64,000 nucleotides of DNA from Portunus trituberculatus (GCF_017591435.1 NC_059287.1:7735782-7799781); one strand, 5' to 3'; counted from the first letter of the stretch, positions 11,142 to 22,139 are shown. Program-made: numbers and translations. Notes: a model not told the origin generated them from the letters alone.

Positions 11142-12439
11142 ACAATTCAAAGGGGGAGGTTGGGGTGAGAGTTCTTTGCTATATTAGTAAGTGTACATCT
11201 GGCTACATCTGGCCAGTGTGACTGGATGTCTATACTGTGACTGCGATAGTGCCCATTGATCAGCTTACTTCAATTAGTCTCTTGAATATTTTTTTTCCAA
11301 ACTAGGCAACAAGAACATTTCATATAGCTAGTCTATACTCGCCACAGTGAGAACTGGACGATAGGGCGTAGAAACCATGGGGACTCCCCCCAGTGTTTCA
11401 CATCTCCACAGATCATTGGTAGCATATAAGTGCTCTGTTTGCCTTTTGTTCCAAGAAGTTGACGTTGTAAATAACTGCCCTAACTTGGCTATGAAGCGAG
11501 CTTGAAGTAGAGGAATGATCCATAATGAGAACATGTGTGCAGCGCCAAACATTCTTCCACTGACGATGGAGTGAAGGTTGCAGCAATGTCGCTCTCCCTA
11601 GCTAATATGCTAAGTTTATGACTGGGAGAAATGAAACCTATATACAGAAAACACCCTTTGATTTTTTCCTCAGTGGTGGTGTGTAGCAAACGTTTTAATA
11701 ATTCCGGAAATAAATTCGGAATTATACCAATTTATACAGACACGCAAAGAGAGAAATAAAGACAGAGGCAGTGATTACGTAGGTTGAGCGGGGTTGGAGA
11801 AGGAAGTAAACGGTGATAATGGCGACATTGGGATAATCCCTTTGCCACACACTACCGGCTATTTCTCGATGCTGTGAGTATAGGTATTTTAAAATTTCTT
11901 CTGATTTCTTTCTATCTCCATACAAATCATACTTGGAGATCCTTCCATCTTATACGGAAGTCTAATATACTATTCTTCCTCGCCTTTTCCTTCAAGACTT
12001 CAACTGTCTTCGCTCTTCCTCATACATCTCACATACCAATATCATATGTTCAACAGTCTCCCTTTATACTTCTGCGAAGAAAATGCAGCTTTGATCCTGC
12101 TGCCCCTTCGTGAGTTTCTACCGTTTACTTCTAGGGTGAGTGCCCGTTCTTGTCGTAAACAGCTACTTACTTTCTTACTATAGTCTCCTGTATCCTGGCT
12201 ATCTTCTCTAGTTTTTGTTTCCATGTATAGGTAGGTTACCATTTTAAAGTGGATTTTCTCTGCATCCCTGCCTCTGTTTCCTTTCATTCTCTTTTGTTTA
12301 TTTCTACATACCGGAGCTGGGAGCGACTTTATTTCTTCAGGTGCAACTTTGACTTTGTGACTTGATTTGGTGCCGGTTCTATGTGACCGTAAAATTTTGG
12401 GAATTCCACCCCTGGTGTGTGGCTGCGACTTTGCAACTC
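11142..12439. other. No recognised gene
   Basis: This stretch is AT-rich and without a clear coding frame. A minus-strand frame (12345-12042) is basic and hydrophilic, but I match it to nothing. A possible old transposon remnant cannot be excluded. Confidence 0.4.
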
Positions 12440-12939
12440 NNNNNNNNNNNNNNNNNNNNNNNNNNNNNNNNNNNNNNNNNNNNNNNNNNNNNNNNNNNNN
12501 NNNNNNNNNNNNNNNNNNNNNNNNNNNNNNNNNNNNNNNNNNNNNNNNNNNNNNNNNNNNNNNNNNNNNNNNNNNNNNNNNNNNNNNNNNNNNNNNNNNN
12601 NNNNNNNNNNNNNNNNNNNNNNNNNNNNNNNNNNNNNNNNNNNNNNNNNNNNNNNNNNNNNNNNNNNNNNNNNNNNNNNNNNNNNNNNNNNNNNNNNNNN
12701 NNNNNNNNNNNNNNNNNNNNNNNNNNNNNNNNNNNNNNNNNNNNNNNNNNNNNNNNNNNNNNNNNNNNNNNNNNNNNNNNNNNNNNNNNNNNNNNNNNNN
12801 NNNNNNNNNNNNNNNNNNNNNNNNNNNNNNNNNNNNNNNNNNNNNNNNNNNNNNNNNNNNNNNNNNNNNNNNNNNNNNNNNNNNNNNNNNNNNNNNNNNN
12901 NNNNNNNNNNNNNNNNNNNNNNNNNNNNNNNNNNNNNNN
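12440..12939. other. Assembly gap (500 N)
   Basis: The run is exactly 500 N, the same length as the gap at 51001-51500, so it is probably a fixed-size scaffold gap and not a measured length. Reading frames that cross it are meaningless. Confidence 0.98.
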
Positions 12940-13042
12940 AACATGGAATTTCGCTTTCTAAAGCCATGTCCCATGGTTGTGTGGGTCACTAATGACTATG
13001 TATAGGATCAGAATATCACCAAATTAGCTTTTCTGAAAATAT

Positions 13043-13046
<4 letters not shown>

Positions 13047-13122
<76 letters not shown>
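13047..13122. repeat. (TA)n microsatellite
   Basis: About 38 TA units in an uninterrupted run. It lies directly left of the inverted-repeat arm at 13131-13163. Confidence 0.95.
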
Positions 13123-13125
<3 letters not shown>

Positions 13126-13130
13126 TTAAC

Positions 13131-13163
13131 CCTCGGCTATTGCGCCCAATTCCCGACGTCGGA
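13131..13163 (+). repeat. Left arm of an inverted repeat flanking the THAP frame
   Basis: The reverse complement of 13147-13163 reads TCCGACGTCGGGAATTG and recurs exactly at 14787-14803. The similarity extends outward imperfectly to an AATAGCCG core on both sides, about 30 bases in all. It could be the terminal inverted repeat of a DNA transposon that contains the THAP frame. I found no target duplication. Confidence 0.5.
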
Positions 13164-13448
13164 AAGTGCTGAAAAGCTGCCAGATTCGCCAGATAACTTA
13201 ATTTAGCACATTCAACTTGGTATGCTGGAAAAAATTTTTTACGTCATATATGTGCTATCAAACTAAGTAATGAATTATTAGGAACATCTCTAATCAGCTT
13301 CACCAAGCACAGAGAACGTAATATGGCAAAACGAGACAAAAATGCTTGGTTCATGGTCTCAGTTTTGGGACACTTCATCACCTTGAGTGAATTACATTAT
13401 TTTCAGTAAGCAAGCACTTTTCATTGGTTCAAGTTAATCAATTAGCAA

Positions 13449-13829
13449 TCAAATCCAGAAAATGGGACGAATATCAAATAAACACGATGTTTTGATGCAA
13501 AATCCTTGTATGACTTCAGTGAAAGATTGTCCGTTCCGTATGTAAACAACATCAAGCAGGTTTCTACCTGCTCCCCACCGGTTATAGGCAAACAGTTCAG
13601 GGTCTGGATGCGATGCTGACGGTCCTTTGCACCAATCTATGAAGTGCTTTGAGCAGATAGCATGGTCCTTGGTAGCTCTCCACGTCGGGCCTCGTTTACA
13701 TCGTGTCTCCCATAATCTTCTTCGAGCCGCGTCTTTCTTCCTGGGAAACACAGTCCATCCTTTCACGCCTTGGTTTTTCTTTTTTGATATAGAATTGCAG
13801 TCAGCTACAGCACATGTATAAACCGGCAT
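13449..13829 (-). CDS. THAP-domain protein, 126 aa (host exon or transposase fragment)
   Basis: The frame starts at the ATG at 13829-13827, which puts MPVYTC at the N-terminus as in most THAP proteins. A zinc-binding C2CH set is visible: C6 and C11 (C-x4-C), then C59-x2-H62 (ICSKHF). The usual FP (28-29) and W40 are also there. The family binds DNA through this module; P-element-type transposases and many cellular proteins carry it. The C-terminal AVPTIF-type box is not seen, and the frame runs out after residue 126 with no second domain. It may be one exon (a donor-like GGTAGAAA follows residue 90), a relic, or a transposon gene, because inverted repeats lie at 13131 and 14787. The hAT-type MITE at 13858 sits 29 bases upstream of the start codon, where a promoter would be. 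Confidence 0.7.
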   Translation of the reverse strand: MPVYTCAVADCNSISKKKNQGVKGWTVFPRKKDAARRRLWETRCKRGPTWRATKDHAICSKHFIDWCKGPSASHPDPELFAYNRWGAGRNLLDVVYIRNGQSFTEVIQGFCIKTSCLFDIRPIFWI

Positions 13830-13857
13830 TCTGTTCCAGCCTAAGAACACTCCACAC

Positions 13858-14308
13858 TAGGGTGACCAGATTTCTGAGACAAATTCCGGGGACATTTTCA
13901 GTTCAGGGAGGTAAAAACATGTAGTGTTTATGCACTGGAAAAACTAAACCGGGGACACTATTCGTACCATTTCTAAACCAGCAATCAAAAGTTTCTCTCG
14001 CCTTATTTACCCAAGTTGCAAAGAAAAGAAAATCTCTACCTGATGAAATATCTGAGATCATGAACACCCATTAGCTGTTAAAATGTGTCCGCTATACACT
14101 TCACCGTCTTCACGGAAACTATGTAAAAAAAACAAAGGCCTTCTCCTTATTCTTGACATTCTAAAAGAGTAATTATAAAAGGACATAATTATCATAATCA
14201 AAAGGAGTAGTTTTTTTTAACGCATCAAGTGATCTTTCAGTTACAGAAAACCGGGGACAGCAGTAGCCGGGGACAGGTCACTGAAATCGGGGACGTCTGG
14301 TCACCCTA
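13858..14308. mobile_element. hAT-type MITE, 451 bp
   Basis: The ends are TAGGGTGACCAGA and its reverse complement TCTGGTCACCCTA. The octamer CTCCACAC flanks both sides (13850-13857 and 14309-14316), an exact 8-bp target duplication typical of hAT elements. Inside each end a CCGGGGACA-like motif recurs: twice near the left end (GGGGACA, near 13890 and 13953) and three times near the right end (near 14252, 14271 and 14289). No transposase frame is present, so movement would need a transposase supplied elsewhere. Confidence 0.85.
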
Positions 14309-14786
14309 CTCCACACGAGCTTCCAAACAACCGCGGCCGCGGGGTTGTTTTGGTGTTTTGAGAGGACTCGGTGTTCCCGAGTTCAGTTAGTCTTTTCGGT
14401 TTGATATACCTTCGGCCGCAAAAATGTTGCTCTACCAAGATTATTACAGAATGTATTCCTTTGTAATATTTAGAGGAGAAACAGTGCTCTCTGTTGAACT
14501 ATATGAAAAAATGTTTCAAACCAAATATGTAGTTAAGACTAGTAAAAAATGCGAGAGCATTGAAACCGCGACTGTGAGTATAAAGTAGTTTTGTAGAGTG
14601 TGTATTACCAGATCATATGGATAATGTTAGGATAAACACTTGGAATTAATGTTTTGCAGTACAAAGACTCAATACCTCAAGATTTATTATGATATGAATT
14701 TTAGAATGTCTCTCTCTTGCGAGCTGGCTGCCTGTATACTGAGTCGCGTATTAAAACAGCCAGCGATCAATGGCAACCCAGCAATA

Positions 14787-14860
14787 TCCGACGTCGGGAA
14801 TTGTGGCCGAAATAGCCGCGCCATAGCCGAAAACGCGATAGCCGAATTGATCTTGGCGAG
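14787..14860 (-). repeat. Right arm of the inverted repeat flanking the THAP frame
   Basis: TCCGACGTCGGGAATTG at 14787-14803 is the exact reverse complement of 13147-13163. It continues into a run of ATAGCCG-type repeats (14812-14845). The arms are 1.6 kb apart and bracket the THAP frame and the hAT MITE. Confidence 0.5.
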
Positions 14861-15042
14861 AAGACGGTTTTGGCCAATGAGTGCTCAAATATTTTGGGCT
14901 TTATGGGCTTCATGATTTAATTATTGGTAAAAAGAAAAAAAGCAGTATTGAGTAGAAATATATCTATATAAATTAGTCAGTGAGAGACATTTAGAATTTG
15001 AATTTAGTGTTGCCAGTCATGCCTCAATTTCTCCGAAGGCCG

Positions 15043-15120
15043 ATTGGCTGATACGCTGTGACCGTGTGACGTCAGAACGTACCATATAAATAGTCCCGTG
15101 TACGGGGTGGAGTTTCAGTT
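15043..15120 (+). promoter_or_regulatory. Pol II promoter-like module (CCAAT, CRE, TATA, initiator)
   Basis: ATTGG (inverted CCAAT) lies at 15043-15047, a perfect CRE palindrome TGACGTCA at 15067-15074, TATAAATA from 15085, and the arthropod initiator TCAGTT at 15115-15120. The TATA-to-initiator distance is about 31 bases, as in real promoters. An AATAAA follows at 15142, so the block could also be the U3/R part of an LTR remnant. Directly downstream is the start of a LINE endonuclease. Function is inferred from motif order only. Confidence 0.5.
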
Positions 15121-15167
15121 AATGTCCTTCATTGGAACACAAATAAACACTCATTAGTAGATAATTA
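15121..15167 (+). pseudogene. LINE endonuclease start, separated by a Tigger insertion
   Basis: The frame NVLHWNTNKHSLVDN matches the beginning of a LINE apurinic-type endonuclease, in which the WN asparagine binds metal. The rest of the domain resumes at 16164 with NPDLIIINSHG. The Tigger derivative lies between them. Confidence 0.6.
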
Positions 15168-16161
15168 CAGGCAACCTCCGCTTAACGAAGGGGTTACGTT
15201 TCTAAAAAAACACTTCGTTAAGCGAAACTTCATTAAGCAAACCGATTATAACAAGTTTAACCCCCTGACTTTAACTTCCATTGAGAGTAAACAAAGCGAG
15301 AGTGCATCATAGTACAGTGAAAGGTTTAATGAAAGTAGAAATTATGAAGTTAAACATTTAGGCAGTTTAATTTAAGTTATTATAATGTACACTAATGTAT
15401 GTATGTACGTAACTTTATAATGTTGATGACCTTAAATTTATGAAGGGAAGGAGAGTGAAACGGGAAAGACATTAACCGGCAACCTGTGGAATGTAAGCAA
15501 AGGGTAAATAAAAAAAAAAAAGGGCGCATCATTGTATCACATACAAAACTTATGTACCACATTTCCACAAGGCTTTCCATTTCATCCATTATAGAGTCAC
15601 GAGTTCAGGTGGTTCTTTTAGCTTGCAAGGAAGATACGGTCTCACCAGCCTTCTTAATAGCGTCTGCTGACTTGAAAATAGTAGAGACAGTAAATGGAGA
15701 CAAGATGGTGGCGAGCAATGCTATAGTTTTCTCGTCTCTCTCGTATCTGTGAATAATATCCAGCTTCACTTTGAGAGTAAGAGACTTCCTGGTCTTAGGA
15801 ACACTAGGCCACATTGCAGGGCGTTTTGGTGGTAAGTTGAGCGAGGGAAGACGAGCTGTTGCTGATGCTGTTATTGTTTTGAACAGGGGAGTGAGTGGTG
15901 CACGTGTTGTCCACGAGAGGCTTGATCTTGATTTTGATCTTGATTCCACCGGTGTCCCAGGATTTCTCCTGAGGCAGGCCTTAGTATCGGCAGTTCCTGG
16001 TATATTCAAAAGCCTGTCGGTTTGCGTGATACAGCGGGGCTTTCAAACTTGGAAAAAATTACCTGGATAAAACTTCGTTAAACGAGCAGATGGTAGTAAA
16101 ATGAAACCTTCGTTGTAGCGAAATTTCGTTGTGTGAACCTTCATTAAGCGGGGGTTGTCTG
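15168..16161 (-). mobile_element. Tigger (pogo/Tc1-mariner) element with internal deletion, 994 bp
   Basis: The ends CAGGCAACCTCCGCTTAA... and ...TTAAGCGGGGGTTGTCTG are inverted repeats of about 25 bases, flanked by TA on both sides (15166-15167 and 16162-16163), the target of this superfamily. The minus-strand frame 16009-15605 has the N-terminal helix-turn-helix of a Tigger/CENP-B type transposase. KVKLDIIHRYERDEKT is the first helix pair, and TVSTIFKSADAIKKAGE is the recognition region. Reading continues with a stop to about 15540. The catalytic DDE domain is absent, and the element is far shorter than a full Tigger. It is therefore non-autonomous. It sits inside the LINE endonuclease. Confidence 0.88.
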
Positions 16162-16163
16162 TA

Positions 16164-18960
16164 TATTACAAGTAATCCTGACCTTATTATAATAAACAGT
16201 CATGGCTTAAAATCAAACGAAGAATTAAAAATACCAGGATATAAAATATATAAGGTTAATTATACCGAAAGCATATCAGACGATTCAGCAATTGCAGTCA
16301 AACATAATATCAAACATAAACTTTTCGACGACTTCGATACTGACTTCTTAGCTTTAGAAATTGAAACTAGTCTTGGCCCTATTAAAATAGCCACTACATA
16401 CTTATCTCCAAGACGTCCCTTCCTTCCGTATACTGACATGTATAAGCTTCTAAGTAATTCCACCCTTTGTTTCATAATAGGTGACTTCAACGGAAGGCAG
16501 ACAAGTTTCGGTAATAAGGAAACAATACAGTTGGGAAAAGTTTAATTAATCTTATTAATCAAGGTAAAATCATTCATTTGGGTCCACATTTTCCAACTTT
16601 TTTCTCCCATAATTCAAGGACAACTCCAGAAATTTTTTTCGCTAATAAACATCACTACCTAAATATTAGTTGTGAACCTGGAGAAATAACGACATCTGAC
16701 CACTTACCAGTAGTTATAAAACTTTCCACAACACCATTTTTTAATAGAAAAACAAAAAGTATATAAAACAAATAATGCTGATTGGGACCTATTCCAAAAT
16801 AAATTAGATACACAAATAAATCTTACCAATTTAGATGGTAATACTATAAAACAATTACAAGAGGCATCTTTTAACTGGTTAAAAACGGTTAAAAACGCAA
16901 TGGACGCAGCAATACCTAAGTCTAGTTATCAATTTATATACCAGCTTAAAACAACACCTGAAATTACAACAACACCTGAAATTACAAAACTTAAAAACCA
17001 ATATAAAACTCTATCAGAATTTGCTAAGCACTTCGGCTGGACAATACAAATTTATAGAGAATATCAAAGAATTAAATCTGAATTACGAGATCGATGTAAG
17101 GAAGCATATAATAAGAATTGGGAAAAAAAGATTAAAGATATTTTGGACAACTCTAAAAACAGTAAAGATTTTTGGAACAAAATAAAGATATTAAAAGGCA
17201 AAAATATGACTCATGTTAATTACTTGAAAGATAATGATGGTAATAAATACTACTCAGACCAAGAAAAGTGTAATTTAATGGAAAAAACATGGAGAGGTTT
17301 TTTTTTTTTTTTAGAATTACAGAGGAGGAAGAGAATATTTTTGATAAAAATCACTCTGATCATAATGACCAATATATAAATATACACAACAACAGAGTCA
17401 AGCCATTCCCTACTGTTAACATTAATAGAATAAACAATGAAACCTATCAAACAAGAGAAATAACTTTAGAGAAAATAAAACTGTTTATAAGAAGATAGAA
17501 TAAGAAAACCCCTGGTTCAACAAAAATCAACAAAATAATTCTGGAGAAATGCAGAGAAAAGACCTTAGAACAATTAAAGAATATACTCAATGCATGCTTA
17601 TCAGCTGGCTATTTTCCAAATTGTTTTAAAGAAGCAATAATCAGATTTATACCCAAGAAAGACAAATTTCCTACAAACCCTATAAATCATCGTCCTATTT
17701 CTTTACTTGAGATACCTAGAAAAATCTTTGAAAGACCAATCCAGTCAAGATTAAATCACTTTTTAACTGTAAACAACATTCTAAAAGAAAGACAACATGG
17801 CTACCGAACATACAAAGGAACTCATACTGCAATCACAACCACTTATGAAACAATCGCAAATGCCCTGGCAGAAAAGAAACAGGTTTACATGGTTCTTCGC
17901 GATGTGGCAAAAGCCTTTGATAAAGTATGGCACAATGGCTTTAAATACAAAATATTAAGATTGAGATTACCAGACATATTGGAGAAAATTTTATGCAATT
18001 TTTTGGAATATCGCAAAGCAAAAATAAATATAGGCACTAAATTCAGCAAGGACATCAATCTCTTAAGTGGTGTTCCACAAGGCAGCGTATAATCTCCAAC
18101 ATTGTATACCTTGTTCACTAATGATCTTTCTTCATCTGAGTATGGCTGCCTTGACATCATGTATGCTGATGATGTTACACAGATAATCACTTCTCCAAGT
18201 AAGTCAAAGTTAATGATGAAGGCTAAAGTAGAACGAGAGATTGAAAGAATAAGCAAATTTGAAAGGAATTGGAAGATCAAAACCAGTGAAGAAAAATTCC
18301 AAATTATACCCATTGCACAACTTAAAACAATAAACATCAAAGCAAATGGCAAAGAAATTGAAACAAGCAGAAAGGGAAAACTTCTTGGTTTGAATATATC
18401 AACACATGGATTTATTAACCATATTACAAGAACAATAAAAAAAGGTAAAGGAATTTTATCACAACTAAGAAAGTTCAGCGGTTTAACTCCTAAAATAAAG
18501 ACAACATTAGTAAAAACTCTCCTAATTCCGGTAATTACATACCCATCAATACCACTCCGTATGGCATCTAAAACCAAAAAAAAAAAAAAAAAAGAAAATG
18601 CAAACAATTCTGAATAAAGCTGTGAGATTTATTCACTGTAATGAACAGCAGCAACTAAATACTGCCAATTTACATATCAAATATGGAATCACTCCTCTAA
18701 ACATCTTAAATTATCAGAGGGCATTAAACACATGGGAAACCATTAAAATAAGTGAAAGTGAGCAATACAATACATTAATAACTCCGCATAATAATATACA
18801 TAGCTGGTTTCCCAAATGCAGCAAGATAATCTTGATGGAACAACCTCAAGCGATAATAACTTAAAACATTTCCGAAACCACCGTAAAAGCAAAACTACGG
18901 ATGATACCATAAATTGAATCGAAGAAAGAACCTGGGAATCGTCACAAACACACATACACG
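16164..18960 (+). mobile_element. AT-rich jockey-like LINE: endonuclease and broken RT
   Basis: The endonuclease is at 16168-16545 and 16578-16766, with PDLIIINSHG, then KIATTYLSPRR, FIIGDFNGRQ (catalytic D and N) and TTSDHLPVVI (the SDH motif). A lysine-rich linker follows at 16900-17280. RT begins near 17500 with PNCFKEAIIRFIPKK, then DVAKAFDKVWHNGF near 17900 and a GVPQGSV motif at 18066-18089 followed at once by an in-frame TAA. YADD is at 18162-18173 and the thumb runs to about 18610, with a C-terminal part at 18598-18864. Frame changes fall near 16545 and 17290 (next to a 14-T run) and near 18578 (an A run). The 3' end is not clear. Base composition is much more AT-rich than the LINE at 27.8 kb. 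Confidence 0.88.
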
Positions 18961-19271
18961 TGGATTTCCAAGAGTAGGTACACATTTAGCTGAGAACCAC
19001 CACAGGCAACAGTACCAAACGGAATTAATGTTCTTAGTTTCCACAGATTGAATTGCAGAGGACGAGCGACCAGTATGATTCGGACCAACGAGGACGACGG
19101 ACCTTTCATCAACTCAACCATAATATTTGTACCTAAATTCATGATATATCCATTTATGTACATGATACAACATTAGGGGCTGCGGCACTACACAGTCCGT
19201 ATTGGTTAGGGAAAGTTGTGTTTCTTCTGGGGGATGCTGCCATACAAAGTTAATGCACTTGGGTAAAACAC

Positions 19272-19316
<45 letters not shown>

Positions 19317-19800
19317 CATGTAGGGCAGGCCAAACTTCCCTCAGGAGTCTGATTTATAGGGAAAGCTGTGTTCCTGTTTAGTGCATTTGTGGCTCCTATA
19401 TTGTTTTTCACAATTCAAATATAAAAATTTATATTATGTCAATAATCTGGAGTGTCAGATATTGTTAAAATAAAATAAGGAAAATGTAAAAACAAATAAA
19501 AATACATATAAAAATAGTAAGGTGGTCAAACCCACACTCTGTCTTTTTCTACCTTTCTTTCGCCCCTTCTCTTCCCACAAACTTTCTCTTAGCTAGCTAT
19601 CTTCTATTCTTCACCCCCTATAAAAAAAAAAAAAAAGTTTCAGTTGAAGCCTTGACACCACAGAGACAGGAAGAATGCAACAGTCATCTTCATAGCCATA
19701 TGGCCATAGAATTATGTAATTGTGCAGAGCGAAATAAATTGTAATAAATCTACCATCCTTCCTCTATTAAACTGCGTTTTAATTGTTTTCCAGAAATTAT
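18961..19800. other. No recognised gene; CT microsatellite
   Basis: An uninterrupted (CT)n run lies at 19277-19313 and an A run near 19622. Otherwise this is AT-rich sequence without coding signal. It may include the 3' tail of the LINE before it. Confidence 0.5.
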
Positions 19801-19827
19801 TAGTCTCGTCAGTAGCCTATCAAAGGT

Positions 19828-20103
19828 CGGGATTCGTCTGAAGGCAAGTACTCGGATCCCGCTGTGGGACTCGAGTACCACCGAGGCTAAACGATTACCG
19901 CGCGGGGAGACGAATCCAAGCAGCTAGACGAGTACCGCGCTGCTTGGATTCGTCAGAGGGCAGCCAGTCGGATCCCACTCTCAGGCAAATCCAGCGCCGC
20001 GCCAACCCGTGCTCAAGTACTCAGATCCGGATTCGGATTCCACGGATCCGCCAGACCAAGTAATCGGATTCGTGAGTACATAAAATGTTGGATCCTGCCC
20101 AGG
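19828..20103. repeat. GGATTCG-rich repeat with a 16-bp hairpin
   Basis: A GGATTCGTC...GGCA...GTCGGATCCC pattern starts at 19831 and again at 19946, a diverged direct repeat of about 115 bases. Between them GACGAATCCAAGCAGC (19909-19924) and GCTGCTTGGATTCGTC (19939-19954) form a perfect inverted repeat with a 14-base loop. More GATTCG/GGATCC words follow to 20095. It is much richer in GC and CpG than its flanks. No coding frame is visible. A non-autonomous element end is possible. Confidence 0.6.
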
Positions 20104-20107
20104 TCTA

Positions 20108-20595
20108 GTTGCTATTGTTGTGATGGGTGCGCGAGCCCTCAAGGTCATCAACCTGGTAACGGGCTTCCCATTTTCTTCTTCACTCTCTCACACACAGCTG
20201 CTGCCTCCCTTCACATGTCTTTTAATTATGTCCTCTTTTTCTTGTAGCGTAATGGTTTTCCTTTTCTTAGCATCATTGCTGTCACTAAGGAATTTTTTCT
20301 TTGGTGCCATTGAGCAAGATACTAAGAACTTGAGTCAGTAAATGCAGAGGTAGGATAACACTTGCCAGGAGCGATGGTGTGGTGGAACTGAGGCAGGGTG
20401 TTATTGTATTCAAGCGTGAGGTGGGCGGTGTGGCGGGTAACCACTAGTGACGCCTGGCGGCCAACAATAACAATAAATCCCGCGCTTTACGATTTATAAA
20501 TTTTCAATTTTTTTAATCTTAAATTGCCTTATAGTGGACTGACGTAACTACGAGTTTGACGTAACTCAAGACCGACGTAACCCGGGACTTTACTG
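20108..20595 (-). mobile_element. Tigger-like transposase fragment with one terminal repeat
   Basis: On the minus strand the end CAGTAAAGTCCCGGGTTACG starts at 20595 and is followed by TA at 20596, as expected for a pogo/Tigger end. Further in, an ATG at 20310-20308 opens MAPKKKFLSDSNDAKKRKT and the first helix TLQEKEDIIKRHVKGG, the N-terminus of a Tigger-type transposase. A stop follows after about 42 codons. No opposite terminal repeat is found before the GGATTCG repeat, so the other end is lost. Confidence 0.7.
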
Positions 20596-20599
20596 TATA

Positions 20600-21165
20600 T
20601 ATATAGTCAAATTGCACCTGAACTATGCACAATTTGGTTAGTGATTGTAATTTTGGGTTCAGCAAAAAAACTTGCATTGGTAAATACTTTCTTGGACATA
20701 GGGGAAGTCGTGGAGGACCGCTGGCTGCCGAGCGGCAAAAAATATGCCTGAATTTCTTAAGCTTGCCGCTCCGCATCGTTCTGTGCCGCTCCGCTCGTGG
20801 TGTGAACAACTGAGCGTCTGTATATCCAAAACTATGCAAAAATGAATGCCACTGCCAACCACTCTGCTCTGCTCGGCTTGTAGTTTGAACATACCCTAAT
20901 ACTATTCATTGAGAAATAAATCTTCGGAGTTTTTTTCAAAATGGTCCGACTAGATTCGCCAGCAATCCATTTATTTCAGTCAAGCTTGTAGTCTCTGGCT
21001 CTTACCTAAGCCTAACCTCCCTAACCTTACACTCTATAGGAATTTCCCTAAACATACAGTATAAAGACGATGCAAGTCAATTCGCTGGTGCTCGTGCTGG
21101 GCGCCCTCACACACCGGCTCCGAACCGAACTGTCAGCCACTAGCCAGTAGGAACTGAAGTAAACA
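20600..21165. other. No recognised gene
   Basis: GCCGCTCCGC words with TGTGAAC/TTTGAAC at 20700-20895 recall the ends of PIF/Harbinger-like elements, but I could not pair two ends. The rest shows nothing. Confidence 0.3.
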
Positions 21166-21167
21166 GA

Positions 21168-22007
21168 TCACGCAAGGACCCAACAGAACGCCTGCCTTAA
21201 GACCTCTATGATTTAAGATTGGGGCAAAGAAAACTTAGTATTGTTTAATGCCTCAAAAAATCAATTCCTCCATCTATCGACTCGACACAATTTTCCTGAC
21301 AACTCTTCAATGACACTCAACTGTTATCCTCTACAATGAATATCCACAGTCTGTCTTTTACTTATAAACTAAACTAGAAGTTTCACATCTCTTCTCTAGG
21401 TAAAATAGCTTCTATATGATGTTAGGCGTTCTAAGTCGTCTCCACCAGTTTTTCACACCATGTCAACTAATAACTCTATCCAAGGGCCTATTTGCCCATG
21501 TTCTTTACATGTATGGTCCCATTCATACCAATTTTTTAGACAGGGTGGAACTAAAATCGTTTCGTCTTATCAATTCCCCTCCTCTGATTGACTGTCTTCA
21601 GCCTCTTTCTCACCGCGCAATGTTGCATCTCTTGCTATCTTGTACCGCTATTTTCATGCAAACTGTTCTTCTGAGCTTGCTAACTACATGCCTCCCGTCC
21701 CGTGGCTTCGCTACACAAGACTTTCTACTTTCTCTCACCATATTCTATCCACCTCTCAAAGCAAAGGTTAATCAGTATTATCAATAATTTATCCCTTTCT
21801 GAGAAAAACTCTGGAACTCCCTATCTTTTTTTACACATTTAACTACCTATGATCTGAACTAATTTAAGAGGGCGGTTTCAAGACATTTATCCCACTCTTT
21901 TTGACTAACTTTCTCAGCCCTGCTCGGGATTGGCATCCAAGTGGGCATTCTTATTTGATCACTCTTTTTTACTTTGCCCAGTTCTTCCCCTCTTACATAA
22001 AAAAAAG
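21168..22007 (+). mobile_element. Family A LINE copy, old and diverged
   Basis: The segment begins with CAGATCACGCAAGGAC, which corresponds to position 4503 of the copy at 3071-5415. It follows that copy through the thumb and C-terminal region (LSRLHQFFTPCQLITL near 21427, SPPLIDCLQPLSHRAMLH near 21567) to a short A run near 22000. Many substitutions and small deletions are present, so it is older than the copies at 3071 and 8649. Confidence 0.8.
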
Positions 22008-22139
22008 CCCAATTACACCCATTAAAAACTTAACTTACATAATATTTCACCAGGAAAAGGGAAGCCACCAAGACAGACTCACCTTTACCCATTTCTTTTC
22101 GACCAAGCTTCAATACAAAACTCAACAAAAATAGTCTGC

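Noticed and set aside
12042..13005. Long open frames across the N run (both strands)
   Set aside because: Most of their length is unknown sequence read as X; the flanking parts match no protein family.
20120..20341. 73-codon + strand frame starting MMGARALKVINLV
   Set aside because: It is antisense to a clear Tigger-type transposase N-terminus on the minus strand.
20625..20895. Possible PIF/Harbinger ends around the GCCGCTCCGC words
   Set aside because: The similarity to such ends is only impressionistic; no paired inverted ends or 3-bp target copies could be set.
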